Shown: positions 1 through 17,679 of the stretch, in pieces | How the letters are laid out: every line of letters starts with the position of its first letter | Position numbering within the stretch: the first letter of the stretch is position 1 | NCBI GenBank assembly: GCA_030062745.1 | Contig: CP099852.1 | Location: 22,342,266-22,406,265 of the forward strand | Length of the DNA: 64,000 nt | Direction: 5' to 3' | Source: Capitulum mitella | Taxonomy: Eukaryota; Arthropoda; Thecostraca; Pollicipedomorpha; Pollicipedidae | The notes under the pieces: generated by a model | Told to the model about the DNA's origin: nothing | What the model saw: the letters and a program-made list of their open reading frames with translations, nothing else | Database searches by the model: none | Translations under genes and position numbers: made by a program

Positions 1-138
1 CTCGGAACGTACCGAGCTGTTCCCGGAGTGAAACGTACTGCCAGGACGTTACCCGCCGACACTCGCTCTCAGGGACTGCGCTCACGGTTCAGTTGTGTCA
101 GCGTCCGCCAGATGTCAGCGTCGCTCTGCTGCCGGCAG

Positions 139-6759
<6,621 letters not shown>

Positions 6760-7197
6760 GCGACCAGGCAGCCGCCTTACTGGACCTCCTGCTGAGTCGC
6801 CTACTTGGCGACCAGTTGGCCTACTGAGAGACCTGACAGCCTGCTGAGCGACCAGTCACCCAGTTATCTTCATATGAAATGCATTATCAGGAGCCTGCTT
6901 GTAGTTGGTAATGTTCCTCTTTTCTGTCATAATTTCTGGACTGTGCCAAATTGTTGTATACAAAACTTCTTAATTTTGCCATATTGCTTTGTTCATACTG
7001 GGTACATTAAAAAAACCATGTTGTGTTTTGGGCTTAATTGCAGGATTGCCCACCTGACATGGTACAAGAAGACTCCTGATGTATGAACTTTTGAACTTCA
7101 GATTGTTTGATATATCTTTCAACTTTCTGTAACATGCAAGGATTCATGACATGTGGAACAGAGACTGCCCATTGGGAGTGCATGCATTTCCTTGTGA

Positions 7198-7203
7198 AAT
7201 AAA
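7198..7203 (+). promoter_or_regulatory. Polyadenylation signal AATAAA of ZF-A
   Basis: AATAAA lies 439 bases after the ZF-A stop codon, at the end of an AT-rich stretch, and is the first canonical hexamer seen there. Confidence 0.6.
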
Positions 7204-7439
7204 AGTTGTCTGGCAAATACTGTGGTTTTACTTCCGGTTTTTGGATGCATCATATATAAAGCTCCAAAGCACAAACAGTAGGCAATTGCCAGTTGAATGG
7301 ATGTCTCCTGATCGTAGTGGAGAGGTCAGAAGCTTTGACTTTGAAATGAAAGCCAAGAGTAGCTTCAGAGGCCTGAAATCTCCATTGTAGCTTGCAATAA
7401 TTTATCGTGGTATTCTGCAGCTTCTTGAGTTAAAACAAA

Positions 7440-7641
7440 ACATCGAAGCTCAGCGTTCATGATCTTGGTCGTATCTTGTTTGGCGCGCAGGGTTGCATCA
7501 TGAAAACGAGATTAATCAGCTGATCGGTGAATGAACCTTGGATTACTCAGGAAAGGAAGGCGTATTCGGCGCGTTGTAGATTTCGAAGAATCAGTAGGGC
7601 GCAAGGCTATGAAGGGGATTGGGATCCACGTTCGGTTACGG
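7440..7641 (+). promoter_or_regulatory. Probable Mff promoter and 5' UTR exon
   Basis: A short CpG-normal island (GGCGCGCAG, TTCGGCGCGTTG) lies between the ZF-A 3' end and a long CpG-poor block. A strong donor GGTAAGT follows at 7642-7647 on the + strand. The next plausible acceptor in line is TTTCAG just before 10653, upstream of the Mff ATG. That this is the Mff first exon is inferred from position and signals only. Confidence 0.45.
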
Positions 7642-7659
7642 GTAAGTAAAAAGGCGGGG

Positions 7660-10490
7660 AGTTAAGCTTGTGACGATTATTTCTCAGTTGTTTTGTTAGT
7701 GTTGCTCTCAAAGCTTATATGCATTTGGTTGGAGTGGACACATAGGTACTTTCAAAAGTTCCGAATGGTGTTATGAATTCTTTTGGAACGCTGCATCATG
7801 ATGTTGGCTGGTGGTCTTGGAGGATAGAATTTCTGACTAGGTTTCCAGGATCGCAGTTATGTGTGTAGCTTTTCAGGGGTGCCAGAAGCTAGCTCAGGAT
7901 GGGAGGCAAATTGTTCCCAGATCTGACTGCTACATTTGTTGGAATTTAAACTGCCCCTAAATTCTGATTTGTCCTCAAATTTGGACCACCTCATCTTGGG
8001 TCTAGACCAGACATGGTGAGAAATAAATGGGAGATTATTAAAGTGGTGTTCAACAAAATACTGGATTCCCCATTGCCATTTGCCTGGTGCGGTATTTTTA
8101 GTTTGTCATGAGATATTAAGTTATGGCATGCTTCTCCACCTAAACCAGATGTGCAGATATAGGTCATGTAAACATATGTCATTTAAGGCAGTTTAAGTAG
8201 CTTTGCACAGGGTGGCATATGCATCTGAGAGTCATTGATGTGGCAATCTTGCTCTGATCTTATTTTGGCCCAGAACCTGGTTTGGTCTCTGCCTTAGTTT
8301 GTCTATCTCAGTCCATCTCTGTTTAGAAAGACATGTCATAAATGCTGTGTCTAGCAACAGTCTTTTTATAATGGTTTTGAAATCCTGAAATTGGAGAGCC
8401 CCTTAAACCTGGCACCATGGAACAATTTCACTTTCAGCTATGAACAAAACAAGATAAAACATGCAGAATGTGGCATGTAAACTTCTGATATGCTTTCATA
8501 CCAATCATTGTCAAAAAACATCACCACTTTTTTGCAGATGTGTACAAAATTCATCAAGAAATGTAGTGGGAATAAGTAAAAGTCATGAAAGTTTGAAACT
8601 GACAAATACCATTACCAGCTGCGATTTGTAGCCTTGGCTAGCAAAAACTTATATGAGGCAAGTGACCATTTGTGTGGAGGGAGGGGAAGGAGAAAAAATA
8701 TATTTGCCCCATGCCTGGATGGGGGGCACTTTACCCCCCACTCTCCCCCCCCACTTCATTGCCTCTCTTGCTTTCAAGTTCTTGGTTGTTTCTGCTTATC
8801 TGATTTGGGATAACCCAGAATACAAATAATGGGCAGGTGAACGAGAGGTTCCTTGTGGTTGTGACTCATGAGTGCATTTTCTTCGCAATCTTGCTGCCTT
8901 TTTTGAAGGTATAATCTTGTGTGTTCCAGTACCTGTCCAAACCATGCCATATGCCAGAGAAACCAAATTACAGACAGAAACCAGTGGCAGGTGCTATGAT
9001 GGCAGCATCTTATTGAGACTTGCCACAGTTCATAGTTATGGAGACAGCATGACAATCAGAGCAGTAATTAAGGGACCTTGTTGTAGGTATAAATGCAGGG
9101 CCTTATGTCATCCCCTATTTCTGCTTTATTCCTTTGGTTTTCAATAGATTCCTGTGATTGTATTGACAGTAGTAATTCTGTCATCTGTGGCCTTCTGTAG
9201 CACTACTCTTTTTACCAAAATCCTGGATCTCATTCTGCTTTGAAGTGCTTGCACTACTACTCATCTCATCAGGTCACACCAGTTTTGCCATTTTCTTTTG
9301 CCATCCCATTGCCAGAACATGCATAGTTTGCCCTGACGTCTCAGCAGGCAAGTACCATGTAGTACTTGTTCAAGGTTGTGAAGCTGCCAACCTATGGGTT
9401 TGGTTGTGGGATAGATAATGTTTCAAAACAAGCTGTTGAGATTAAAGCTCTTGATATACCTGGTTGACAGTCTACAAATTACAATGCCTGTCAGCAGATG
9501 CATCAGTCTGACCAAGACACTCCATTACTTCCTGGGGAGTTACTCCCTTAAGATATCTGTATGCAGATAGTTTGAGGAATCCCCTGGGCCACCATTTGAA
9601 GAGTTCCATGGATGTGGCTTGTTTGAGGTTCTGGATGGCATGGAGAACCTCATAACATCCATGACAGGTCCTCATGATGTTTGGCACTCCAGTCCATATT
9701 CAGGCTGAGTGCCATTTTGCCCCATTGTAGGCATTTGCTCAACAAATCTGAAACTTCCTTTAAATGCCATTGGTGGCACATTGTTGCTCCATACTTTAAG
9801 GGTCTTCTGCATATTTTGGTGGCCTGTGACCTTTTCTGGTGTTCTCACCATGGTTGTGGGCTTTCCATATCAAGGGCTTGGCAGTGGCCATGAATGTCAG
9901 AAAATTGGTTCAGATTTTTCACTGGAAACTATATTTATTGATTAGATACATACAGTGGGTTTTTAGCAGGAATCTTTGTCTTTTTGTATGCAATGTAAGA
10001 ATTTTTCTAGTCCTGCCATATTTACAGTTAAGTTGTGGTGTCGCTTTGAAAGAATATTTTGTGCTCTGTGAGGTCTAAATATCCATGCCAAGGTTCAGAG
10101 CCCTATGAACTCAGGAGAATTTTGGCTTCCATTTAATTGGGTCCTGTCATTGCAGTCTTTGCTGTCCAAGACTGCTGGTGATGTCCTGTGAAGTGATATA
10201 TAGGCATTTTGCCCCAGGTTATTTGTCTTTTATTGTGATGTCTGCTTTGGCCTATCACGACTGCAAATATGCTGGGTAGTTGGTGACATTAGAAAGAGTC
10301 ATAACATTAGAATGCGCTGAGGGAAGCATGATAAGGCATAAGACCTAAGTGAATGGCAGACAAAGAAATGTTCTGTGAAGGTGCTCACAAAAATAGAGTA
10401 ATGTGTGATGTGGTTAAAAGTGGAAATATGAGAGGAGAAAGACAGCGTACATAAAATCGGGGCCGTCCTAGACTGAAAGAGATACTCCGG
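7660..10490. other. CpG-depleted AT-rich block, putative first intron of Mff
   Basis: About 2.8 kb rich in TG and CA with CpG almost absent between roughly 7960 and 10280, in contrast to the CpG-rich exons on either side. No ORF with recognisable homology and no clear transposon was seen. It lies between the candidate 5' UTR donor (7642) and the Mff coding exon. Confidence 0.6.
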
Positions 10491-10682
10491 ATGTGAGAAG
10501 CAGCCTCTGCGTTGCCAAGATGCGTGCGAGGTGTGTCCCACCCTGATGACTTTTCCTGTATCTTTTTGTCTCTTGAATCCAGCAACATTGTGGCCCTGCC
10601 TCGCAAACGTTCCGAAAATCAAAACGTCAGCCAACTGACGCCGGCGACGTTTCAGTGACGTCAGAGCCGCGCGCCGAGCCCG

Positions 10683-11294
10683 ATGTCGACGTCGACCAGT
10701 CCGCCCCGGGTGCCGGCGGCGCTGGACGAGACGGTGGCGTTCGCCGCCGACATCAGCGCCAAGATGCGCGTGCCCAAGCGGATCAAAGTCACCGGCGAGG
10801 GCGACGACGAGTTCGAGCAGCGGCCGGCGCTCGCCAACGGCGGCGGCGTGCAGATGAGCGTGCCCGATCGGATCGTGGTGCTGGGCGGCGAGCGGCACGG
10901 CGCCGGCGGCGGCGCGCCGCGCGAGCTGCTGCTGGAGCGCGCCGCCCAGCCGCCGGCCGGCGACCTCTGGCCGGCGCACGAGCTGCGCGTGGACGAGCAC
11001 CTGCTGCCGGCGCCCGAGCAGCCGCCGCCGCCGGAGGAGTCGCCCGAGCGGCGCGGCCGCGGCGAGCGCAGCCTGGTGGTGCGCGACTCGCTCTCGCCGC
11101 CGGCGCTCGTCGGCCACCTGAGCCCGGCCGAGGAGCTCGAGCTGCTGCGCCGCCAGCTGCTCAAGGTCAACCGACGGCTCATGCTGATCGAGGTGGAGAA
11201 CCAGCGCCGGCGGTCGCGCGAGCTGATGCTCTACACGGCCGGCGCCGCGTACTTCCTCGTCAAGGTGCTCGTGTGGATGGGGCGCGCGCTGTGA
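10683..11294 (+). CDS. Mff: Mitochondrial fission factor (Mff / Tango11)
   Basis: Tail-anchored outer mitochondrial and peroxisomal membrane receptor that recruits the dynamin-like GTPase Drp1 for fission (family knowledge). The 203-residue frame has the family landmarks in order: an N-terminal motif FAADISAKMRVPKRIKV near residues 20-36, the second motif VQMSVPDRIVVLG near residues 57-69, a Pro/Glu-rich disordered middle, a heptad-like coiled coil (AEELELLRRQLLKVNRRLML) near residues 148-170, and a C-terminal membrane anchor ELMLYTAGAAYFLVKVLVW ending at the last residues. The whole CDS is in one exon; ATG 10683 is the first Met of the conserved N-terminus. An acceptor (GACGTTTCAG) lies about 30 bases upstream. 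It is shorter than the longest vertebrate isoforms. CpG-rich, unlike its upstream intron. Confidence 0.9.
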   Translation: MSTSTSPPRVPAALDETVAFAADISAKMRVPKRIKVTGEGDDEFEQRPALANGGGVQMSVPDRIVVLGGERHGAGGGAPRELLLERAAQPPAGDLWPAHELRVDEHLLPAPEQPPPPEESPERRGRGERSLVVRDSLSPPALVGHLSPAEELELLRRQLLKVNRRLMLIEVENQRRRSRELMLYTAGAAYFLVKVLVWMGRAL

Positions 11295-12334
11295 GGGGGC
11301 GCGCGCCGCCGCCGCCGCTGTCGGCGAGACGCCAGTGTTTGACGGCGCGAGTAATGTCCGGCGCTCGCCCTGTAGTGCGCTGCGGTGCGTGATGTAGCGC
11401 AATGTGATGTATGCGTGATGGGCCGCCGCGGGGCGGGGGCCACTGGCCGTAGTTTTAAGGCGCTGGAGTGACACGACAGAGATTGAGTGCGTTGATTTGG
11501 GCGCGTGTCTGGTGGTGCCATTTACTGCACGCGGGGAAGGGGAAGTTGTGAACCACATGAATTTGGCCGCCTAAATGGGGTGCTGTAGTCACGGCTGACC
11601 GTCGGCCCGCGCGAGATGCGTGATAAACCGGGGGATTGTTGGGCGCTCCGAGCACGTTTCACTTTCAGCTGTGGCTGCGTCGGAGGTCCGCTGGCATTTA
11701 AGACGGCGCCGGTCGCCGGCCGGCTGCGTCCGTGTTGGCGAGCGGCCGGGGGCGGTCTGTGTTTCTTACCGGGCCGGTGTCACGGTCCGGTCCGGTCCGG
11801 TCCCGCGGTCCTGGTCACGATCGGTCCGGTCTGGTCCGGCCCGCGGCGCAGCGGTGCGGCCGGCGCGGTATGGGGTCCGGCTTGCCTGTGGTCGGCCGGA
11901 GACGGCCGCCGGCCGCCCGGTCCCTCCCGATCTTCTCAGGAGCGGCACCGCCACAGCGCCGACTCCCCGTGGGCGGCGTTGGCGCGCCGACGCGAACTGC
12001 ACCCCGGGCTTGTGAGACGGGGCGCGCTGTGGTCGGTGATGCGGCATGCCGGCCGTTTGTCGCTGTTTGGAGTGGGGCGCTGATGGGAGCTGGCCCGGCT
12101 GTGGGCCGGACGGGCCAGTTGTTTAGAAATGGGTGCTGTGTCATGGGTGTGTGTTACGGCAGATGAGCCGCTTGGCCTAGTCGGTTTGGTGATCCCCTGC
12201 TGAGGTCGGTAGGTGCCGCTGGCGGACGATACGGTGGCACTGAACCTGAGTTGACGCTGACCGGCGTGTGTTTTACGTGCTGTCCCTGATCACCGATGGT
12301 CGTAGCGTGGAGCAAACACTGAATGCGCAATAAA
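11295..12334 (+). other. Mff: Mff 3' UTR with AATAAA
   Basis: GC-rich sequence without a convincing ORF follows the Mff stop. AATAAA stands at 12329-12334. A reverse-strand ATTAAA lies near 12354 and may serve the convergent CLCC1-like gene, so the two 3' ends would nearly touch (inference). Confidence 0.55.
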
Positions 12335-13009
12335 AAGTACCGAAATTAGCATGTTTTAATGCGCTGGGAAAACACACGTCACGCAAATTATTTGAGGCAG
12401 CTCAGCTCCCCATTCGTGCCGCCCACGCCATGGCACGGAAGTCACTGAGCGTCCCGCACCTGAGCGACTGGGAGGTCGGCGGCTATCTGACGGCCGCCAC
12501 CAGATGTGCCCTTTGCCTCCTGCCCTGGCCCCCGTATCAGGCTGGTCCGAATCCGGCGCAGTGAGCAGGCTGCATGTGAGACCCTACAGAAGACTTCGCG
12601 CGAAAACAACTGGCACCGACCGAGTACCATTCCTGCCAGAGCTTACACCTGAGACCAGACCCGTTCCGCTCCTTATCCTGTTGAATGTGTTGACCAAAGT
12701 AACACAACTGATGGTGCTGTCCAAGGGTAACGACAGGAATGTATTTGTTCGTACAAAAAAAAAATGTGACCAGATCAGCAGGAAGGTTATAAGTGTCGAC
12801 AGTGATACCTTCCGCTATTAGCACCGCCAGTCACAGCCAACATAACCCGAATACCATTTGCACGATCACTGGCTCTAGCAAATCTTTAACGGCTGTCACC
12901 GCTATCCGTCATCAAACACAGCAGCAAAACCACAGTTCATTTAAACCGACGCGGGGAGCTAGACCCAACATCTTCACCTGCTGGAAACGTCCACCACGGC
13001 CTTAATCCG

Positions 13010-13330
13010 GGGGCAACGTCAATCACTTCCCTGATCTGGGGAGGTGTCAATCACTTCCCTGATCCAGGGGAGGTGTCCATCACTTCCCTGATCCAGGGGA
13101 GGTGTCCATGACTTCCCTGATCCGGGGAACGTGTCCATCACTTCCCTGATCCAGGGGAGGTGACCATCAATTCCCTGATCAGGGGAACGTGTCCATCACT
13201 TCCCTGATTCGGGGGAAGTGTCCATCACTTCCCTGATCCGGGGAGGTGTCAATCACTTCCCTGATCCGGGGAGGTGACCATCACTTCCCTGATCCGGGGG
13301 AGGTGTCCATCACTTCCCTGATCCGGTCCA
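13010..13330. repeat. About 28-bp minisatellite at the 3' end of the CLCC1-like gene
   Basis: Roughly eleven copies of a unit like CACTTCCCTGATCCGGGGAG plus GTGTCCAT. The minus-strand coding frame of the CLCC1-like gene runs into its edge: the last residues (DRIREVMDTSPGSGK, stop at 13281-13283) are encoded by the first two repeat units, the second read in a different frame. Confidence 0.9.
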
Positions 13331-15589
13331 GGAACGGTGAGCTGGGCGGGTCGGGGCCGCCGTCCCCGGAGCCGCGCAGGTCGCCGTCCTCCGAGCCCTC
13401 CCCCGGAGATGGGCCGGCCACCGTGCCGCCGCCGCCGCCACAGGGCCCGGCCGGCCGGTCCCCGTCCCCGCCCGGCACCGGCTCCGGGCCGCCGGCCCCC
13501 GGGGCGAACAGCTGGTCACCGTCCCCGCCGGCGACCGGTTCCCAGCGGCCGGGGCCGCCCACCTGCCCGGAGTCTGCCCCTGACGGTCCAGGGGCGGCCC
13601 CCTGCCTGGCGACAGTCCCTGACGGTCCAGGGTCAGACAGCTGCCTGAAGTGGCCGCCTTCGGCCGGCTCCGGTGACGCCGGCGCAGACCGGCCGTCGTC
13701 TGGACACCGGCCGGCGACGCCCGGCGGCGGTGTCGCGGGCGCTGGCTGCCTGGCGCCTGGCGGCGCTACCGGCAACGGCGCCGGCCGGGGCGCCGCCTCC
13801 AGCGCCGGCGCGGCCGCGGCGCGGCCCAGCCGGACGGCGCCGCTGCCGGTGGCGCCTGGCGGCGCTACCGGCAGCGGCGCCGGCCGGGGCGCCGCCTCCA
13901 GCGCCGGCGCGGCCGCGGCGCGGCCCAGCCGGACGGCGCCGGCGGCGGCGGCGGTGGCGACGGCAGCGGCGACGCGCGCCAGGCCGCCGGCCGCCCAGCC
14001 GAGCCAGCCGGGTGACGGTGGCCGCTCGCCCGGCCGGCTGACGGCCGTGCGGCGCCGAGCCGGCTCGCCCCAGCGGATGCACCCAGCCGTCGCCGACCAG
14101 CAGGTGCACGTCCGCCTCGCCCGGCGCCACGCACACGTGCAGCCCCTCGACGGCAGGCGGCGGCGACGGCGACCGGCACCGGCAGGCGATCACCACCAGC
14201 GCCAGCAGCGTCACCAGGCTGACGGCGGCCAGCGGCACCAGCCAGAGCGTGGGCACCTCGCCGGCCAGGCCGCGGTAGAAGAGGCCGAAGGCGCGGCCTA
14301 CCCGCTCGGCCGGGTGCAGCAGCAGGCGCGCCAGCGTCTCGGAGACGGCCAGGCCGGGAGACACGTCCCAGACCGGGTCCACGGCCAGCAGCTGGTGGTA
14401 GCGCCGGCACGGGTCGTCCGGCTGCGAGAAGCTGACCAGGCCGCGCAGGTACAGCAGCACGCCCTCCACCCAGCCGGGCGCGCGCGGCAGGCAAGCCTCT
14501 GGCACGGTCGAGAGCATGTCCGCGCGCCGCCGGGCCAGCGCAGTCTTGTACAGCTGCTGCCAGTCCCAGAAGCAGCTGGCGCAGAACACGACGAACACCA
14601 GCCGCGTGAGCACGTGCGTCCATGACCGCCCGACTAGGAGCGCCCAGCCGACCCAAGCGACCGGCGCCAGCGCCAGCGCCAGCAGCCAGAACTCGGGCAC
14701 CAGCAGCGGCCGCAGGTGGCGCGCCCAGCGCGGCGGCCCCTCGGTCAGCACCGACTCGACGTCGGCCGTCGACAACAGCTGCTCCAGCACATCGTCCGCC
14801 TCCACGAGGGTAACGTCGCCGCCGGCTAGGAACAGGCGCAGCCGCTGCACCTGTCCGCACGCGGCCTGCGTCAGCGGAGGAGCCCAGTGACGAGACTCTC
14901 CGTCAGCAGGCCCTCAAAGCATCAAAACAGCATGGCAGCCGCAGGCTCAACGGACAAGACACCACACATAAAAACACAACGAACGCCAGCAAAGGCAGGT
15001 AATGAGTAAAACCTAGGAACATCAATAAAGACGAAACCGCAACTCCGACAACTACGCAAAATGCGCATGGAAGAATCTGTTACCCACTACAACGCTAAAC
15101 GGGATCCAAATATCATCATGTCTATCCTGAAGTATCTTTCCCGAGCCGACACGTGGCCGACCGGTCGAGGTCCGCCCCTCGGTCTGCCATGGCACCTGTA
15201 GTTCGGTGACGCTGGCCCGCAGCACGAACACCTCCCGCTCGGCAGGCGCCTGCTCGGCGTCCAGCCGCAGCAGGCTCAGCGTGCGCCGCACGTGACGCTG
15301 CATGAACGCCGAGTCGGCCTGGCGCCGGTCGGCGGCCGGCGGCGGCGGCGGGCGCGACGCGCACCGCCGCCGCCGCGCGGCGGCCGCCCAGCGCGCCCGC
15401 TGCGACCCGCAGACGGCCAGCGCGCGCCGGCACCGCGCGGCGGCCGTGCAGCAGTCGCCGGCAGCGGCGCCGGGCGGAGCCGAGTCCGACTCGAACATGG
15501 AGAACGGGTCTTCAGCGGCGCCGGTCGAGGCCACCAGCAGGACGAGCAGCAGCTGAAGCCACTGGGGGGCCAGCCATGGTGGCTGGCTC
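13281..15589 (-). CDS. CLCC1: CLCC1-like chloride channel (MCLC family), ER membrane
   Basis: CLCC1 is an ER/intracellular-membrane anion channel protein (family knowledge). Exon 15196-15589 encodes a hydrophobic signal-like run (WLQLLLVLLVASTGAAEDPF) and a Cys/Arg-rich lumenal segment ending SVTELQ; the start Met must lie upstream. Exon 13281-14850 joins in phase 0 (VQRLRLFLAGGDV) and has three hydrophobic segments: EFWLLALALAPVAWVGWALL, VLTRLVFVVFCASCFW and LWLVPLAAVSLVTLLALVVIA. Between them lie WDWQQLYKTALARRRADML and DDPCRRYHQLLAVDPVWDV, the most family-like stretches. After about 14060 the plausible frame shifts by one (WGEPARRRTAVSRPGERPPS onward) to a Pro/Gly/acidic tail ending at 13281, so a small intron or an indel lies there. 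The tail has a 99-bp in-frame duplication. Confidence 0.75.
13752..13949. repeat. 99-bp tandem duplication in the CLCC1-like tail
   Basis: Two copies of a 99-bp unit (starting at 13752 and 13851) with only a few differences. Ninety-nine is 33 codons, so the coding frame is kept; on the minus strand it gives an Ala/Pro-rich 33-residue repeat containing APALEAAPRPAP. Confidence 0.85.
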
Positions 15590-15599
15590 CTGGTGAGGA

Positions 15600-17150
15600 C
15601 AAAAATGCCACTGACTGGTAATGGACTTGATTCTTTAAATATGTAGGAACTTAATGTAGCATGGTGACACAAGAACTCACTGGATGTCAAGAACACCTGG
15701 GCATTATACCTGGGAAAAGCCATTTTAAGGAATTCTTTTCTATATAATGCAATGTAATGCAATTGGATTACATTGTTTTTTACAATCAAACTATGGCATG
15801 TAGTTGGTCTCATTGCCTCATTCACCCACACCACTATCTATTTTAGGTAACTGGTATGAGCTAATGGACAATGATAAAGATGAACAGTGTAACCAAGGTC
15901 TATCAAAGATAACTGAATGACCATGCATTTCACACTGGGGCAGTCCTGGGCAATACTTTACTTTTCCACCTTTTCACAGACCACTTTTGCTATACACACA
16001 ATAAAGAGCTCATAAACTTTCCTACAAAAGCAAGAAATGGTGACAGTACCAGTATGATTTCTGTACAAAATGGAGTTATATCTCCACCATATGCAAACAC
16101 AACCAAAATGGGCAGCACCATCTTGTTTACACTGCCTTTGTGTCAAGGATGCCCTATATAGTGCACAACATTTCATGACCTCGTCAGTAAGTGATACAAG
16201 AGACCGCATTCTGATAAATGGATGTCCACTGGCCGTAATGTTGAGCCAGAAGCAGTATAAGGCACTAGAGGTTGTAGGCCGATAAAGGGTGTGATCAGAC
16301 TTGGCTCTGTCCAACAGAGGTAAGGTAGCATGACTAAATAGGTTAGGTTAGGTTAGGTTAGGTCAGGTCAGGTTAGGTTAGGTTAGGTTAAGTAAGGTTA
16401 GGGTAAGGTTAGGTAAGGTGTTATCTTGTTCACTGTTCATTAAGTCAGGTCATACTGATGATGTTATTAGGCCCAAAATACCTTTGCCTTGGGAATTGCT
16501 CTTTTTGACTCTGTTACCATTGAACTGCAACAGAAGACAAACAGACAAGTGGTGCAGCAGTCAGCAACAAATAGAGTGGAAAAATTATTTGGCAGTTTTT
16601 TTCATCTTCCCCATCTTGGAGTGATATTATGCAGCACCCAAATCACAAGTATTTGCCTTAGAACCATTTGCTGTTCAGAATTTATGTCATATATGCAGTT
16701 TTCCATTGCCTGGTGAAAATGCCAGGTACCACCTGGTCCTACTTGTTGGGTTTTGACTTCACACATCTAGACCTAAGTATGGACTGGGATCCAAAATATC
16801 ACATCTTTTCACAATATTGGACTGCATCATATGAGAATTCAAAGTGCATAAAACAATTAAAGGGGGGGGGGCAAAACATTGGGCATCTTTGGGCCAACTA
16901 TTTCCATATTATAATGAAACAGCAAAGCAGGAGAAATACAATTAGTTTTCTTGATGGAGTTTGCTTTGAGAAATGAATTTTCACTGGGACAATGTGTATG
17001 TGCAATGAAAACAAAAACATTGCTATGATGGTCTTCACTTTTTACAGGCAATGAGTTTATCAACCAGCATGAAAATCTTTCCATTTTATCTTGGTGTTGT
17101 ACCAATATCCCATTTACTTGACTACAAAATATTCCTTGGCAGTATCACGG
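15600..17150. other. CpG-depleted block, putative first intron of CLCC1
   Basis: AT-rich, TG/CA-rich sequence with few CpG, immediately upstream (minus-strand sense) of the acceptor of the exon 15196-15589. No coding exon is recognisable. It contains the telomere-like block at 16339-16418. Confidence 0.55.
16339..16418. repeat. Interstitial telomere-like (TTAGG)n block
   Basis: About 80 bp made of GGTTA units with GGTCA, AAGTAAGG and TTAGGG variants. TTAGG is the ancestral arthropod telomere repeat. The block is short, degenerate at its right end, and lies inside a CpG-poor intron. Confidence 0.85.
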
Positions 17151-17673
17151 ACAGAAATAAAAATGGCTAGAAGGCATCACGTGCTAACGTCTTGTATTTT
17201 TATGCACATATGCGTTGATGAAAATGGCGCTGCACAAACGAAGCTTTTCAAAACTTGCCAGTGACCCTATACTTTCTCTGACTCCCAGTGCTTGACCAAA
17301 CAAAACAAATTTCTGTTACACTGGGAAACTTGTTTCGTTTCGTTTCATTACACCGTTACACTGCGAAACCTTGTCTTAGATTTTCCTCTCAAGCATGCGA
17401 TGCAGTACAGAAAATTACCGGGAGTGTTGCTACAGCTCGGCGACGTTCACCTGTTTTTTGTACTGAACAACAAACACTTCTTTTGAAACTTGCTAGGATG
17501 AGCGATGTGGACAACTTCGGCGCAGTAGTGACATTAATGGAACAACGCAATCTCGCAATGGCGTCGGTTGGAACATCTAAGCCAAACGGCGAAGTTCGTC
17601 TCTAACGCTGAACAGTCATCCTTAGGTGAAGAAGGTATTTGTTGTACGTTCACTTTTGGCGTGAGGTAATCAG
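17150..17673. promoter_or_regulatory. Putative bidirectional promoter island (CLCC1-like - / ZF-E +)
   Basis: CpG frequency returns to normal for about 500 bp between two CpG-poor blocks. A donor-like GTGAG|GTAATC near 17670 on the + strand could end a 5' UTR exon of ZF-E. The short frame from the ATG near 17500 (MSDVDNFGAVVTLMEQRN) ends at 17605 and matches nothing I know. Assignment is by position. Confidence 0.4.
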
Positions 17674-17679
17674 GTTAGT

